In this document: positions 20,442 through 21,213 of the stretch, piece by piece | How the letters are laid out: every line of letters begins with the position of its first letter | Numbering within the stretch: the first letter of the stretch is position 1 | Virus record (IMG/VR): IMGVR_UViG_3300017781_000177 | Span: 1 to 21,213 of that record | Origin: a virus | Direction: 5' to 3' (one strand) | Length of the DNA: 21,213 bases | Made by a program: the position numbers and the translations under genes | The notes under the pieces: generated by a model | Told to the model about the DNA's origin: nothing | Databases searched by the model: none | What the model saw: the letters and a program-made list of their open reading frames with translations, nothing else

Positions 20442-21213
20442 TTATGATGATATATTAATCAACTCATCAGCTTCGGGAGTTTCGGGAGTTTCATCAGCTG
20501 TGAGTAGTGATTCAACATCAGCACCAGAATCAACTTTGGTATACAAGTCTAAGAATGTAGCCTTAGTGTCCTCGTCAAAACGAGCAATACACTTAGCAAT
20601 ACTCTTTAACTTATCGGAGAATATACCAAAGGTCTTTGATATGTGAACCAATCGTCTAGTCGATATGACCTCATCACAACCACCTTGTTCAAATGTTTTA
20701 CGGATAACTTCAGCCCAGATAACAAGCTTCTCAGCAAAGTCATCATCTTGACCATTTAATTCTTTTTTGAGAATGTTAATCTCAATCTTTCTTGAAGGCC
20801 AATCTTGCTCTTCAGTTGTAGGGAATCTTTCTAAGAAAGCTTCGTTTAGCACATTAGTGTACATATAACGACCATCATCAGAACCTTTGCCTTTTGTATT
20901 AGCAGTAGCAAAGATTGTAAAACCTTCAGCGGGAGTTACAATCTCGCCTTTCTTGTTGAGTAGAATTGGCTTGCCCTCTAGTACACGTTGCAACGAAGCA
21001 AGATTATTTGCACCATAATCTATTTCGTCAATACACAACACAGCACCTTGCCTCGCTGCCACCGTGACTGGACCATCTCGCCATTCCATCTGACCGTTAA
21101 TCAATACATAGTTGCCAAGTAAATCACCTTCATCAGTTTCAGGTGTCATTGAGATACAAACATACTTGCGTTTGTTTCTCGCACAAGCCTGTTCAACGGA
21201 CATTGTTTTACCA
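20442..21213 (-). CDS. CobS/MoxR-type AAA+ ATPase, 5' end outside the window
   Basis: The open frame reaches the window edge: just before the Met at 21203 the codons read G-K-T, the end of a Walker A loop, so the true start is upstream. Visible parts are the GDLLGNY block after it, a QMEWRDGPVTVAARQGAVLCIDEIDYG segment (in part) with Walker B CIDEID, a sensor-1 FATANT strand, and NEAFLERFP with the likely arginine finger. After these comes STRRLVHISKTFGIF of the lid domain. The tail is acidic with a short Thr-Pro-Glu repeat (TPETPEADE). Proteins of this kind are named CobS in marine T4-like phages by similarity to the cobaltochelatase subunit, but in phages they may be general remodelling ATPases. 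Confidence 0.88.
   Translation of the reverse strand, partial: GKTMSVEQACARNKRKYVCISMTPETDEGDLLGNYVLINGQMEWRDGPVTVAARQGAVLCIDEIDYGANNLASLQRVLEGKPILLNKKGEIVTPAEGFTIFATANTKGKGSDDGRYMYTNVLNEAFLERFPTTEEQDWPSRKIEINILKKELNGQDDDFAEKLVIWAEVIRKTFEQGGCDEVISTRRLVHISKTFGIFSDKLKSIAKCIARFDEDTKATFLDLYTKVDSGADVESLLTADETPETPEADELINISS

Noticed and set aside
20470-20493. Short tandem repeat (two 9-nt units encoding Thr-Pro-Glu) near the end of the AAA+ ATPase
   Set aside because: Only two copies in a low-complexity acidic tail; likely simple slippage without function.
1-21213. tRNA genes, CRISPR arrays, integrase, insertion sequences or host metabolic genes such as photosystem genes
   Set aside because: Looked for by eye and not found; hairpins seen are explained as terminators. 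A tRNA scan would settle the first point.

Overview
The window is a stretch of a T4-like (Tevenvirinae-related, marine type) myovirus genome. All supported genes lie on the minus strand, so transcription runs from base 21213 towards base 1. The T4 replication core is recognisable by sequence: sliding clamp gp45, clamp loader gp44/gp62, translational repressor RegA, family-B DNA polymerase gp43, recombinase UvsX and replicative helicase gp41. The gene order, together with an Hsp20 chaperone after regA, a CobS/MoxR-type AAA+ ATPase, a DUF3310 protein, a 2OG-Fe(II) oxygenase and a conserved four-helix membrane protein, matches marine T4-like phages of cyanobacteria and SAR11/Pelagibacter. The strongly AT-rich DNA fits a low-GC marine host such as Pelagibacter or a low-GC picocyanobacterium. 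No photosynthesis gene is present to decide between them, so the host is an inference.

Layout in transcription order. (1) 21213-20105: the 3' part of the AAA+ ATPase, a terminator, a small basic winged-helix-like protein and a second strong terminator. (2) 20037-16205: a glycosyltransferase, DUF3310 protein, gp45, a 99-aa unknown, gp44, gp62 and RegA, mostly overlapping stop to start. (3) 16142-13102: Hsp20, a strong terminator, a newly called 53-aa gene, a DUF4422-like glycosyltransferase, an M15 peptidase (endolysin type) and three unknown proteins. (4) 13102-6728: DNA polymerase, 2OG oxygenase, membrane protein, UvsX, gp41. (5) 6731-5613: a protein resembling DUF4338/DruA. (6) 5565-1655: after a T4-late-like promoter motif, four unknown proteins. 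One is a ligase-like nucleotidyltransferase (DUF6267-type) that begins with a T4-style capsid-targeting leader. (7) 1638-1: two glycosyltransferase-like proteins and the start of a sugar-phosphate nucleotidylyltransferase cut by the window edge.

The genes form a DNA replication/recombination factory (clamp, loader, polymerase, helicase, recombinase) with RegA controlling translation. Accessory enzymes for surface or DNA glycans are interleaved, and a separate block looks like late, possibly virion-packaged cargo. Junctions are typically ATGA, TAATG, GTGA or TAGTG overlaps, so translational coupling is widespread. No stretch longer than 300 bases lacks a gene. No tRNA, CRISPR array, insertion sequence or integrase was seen.
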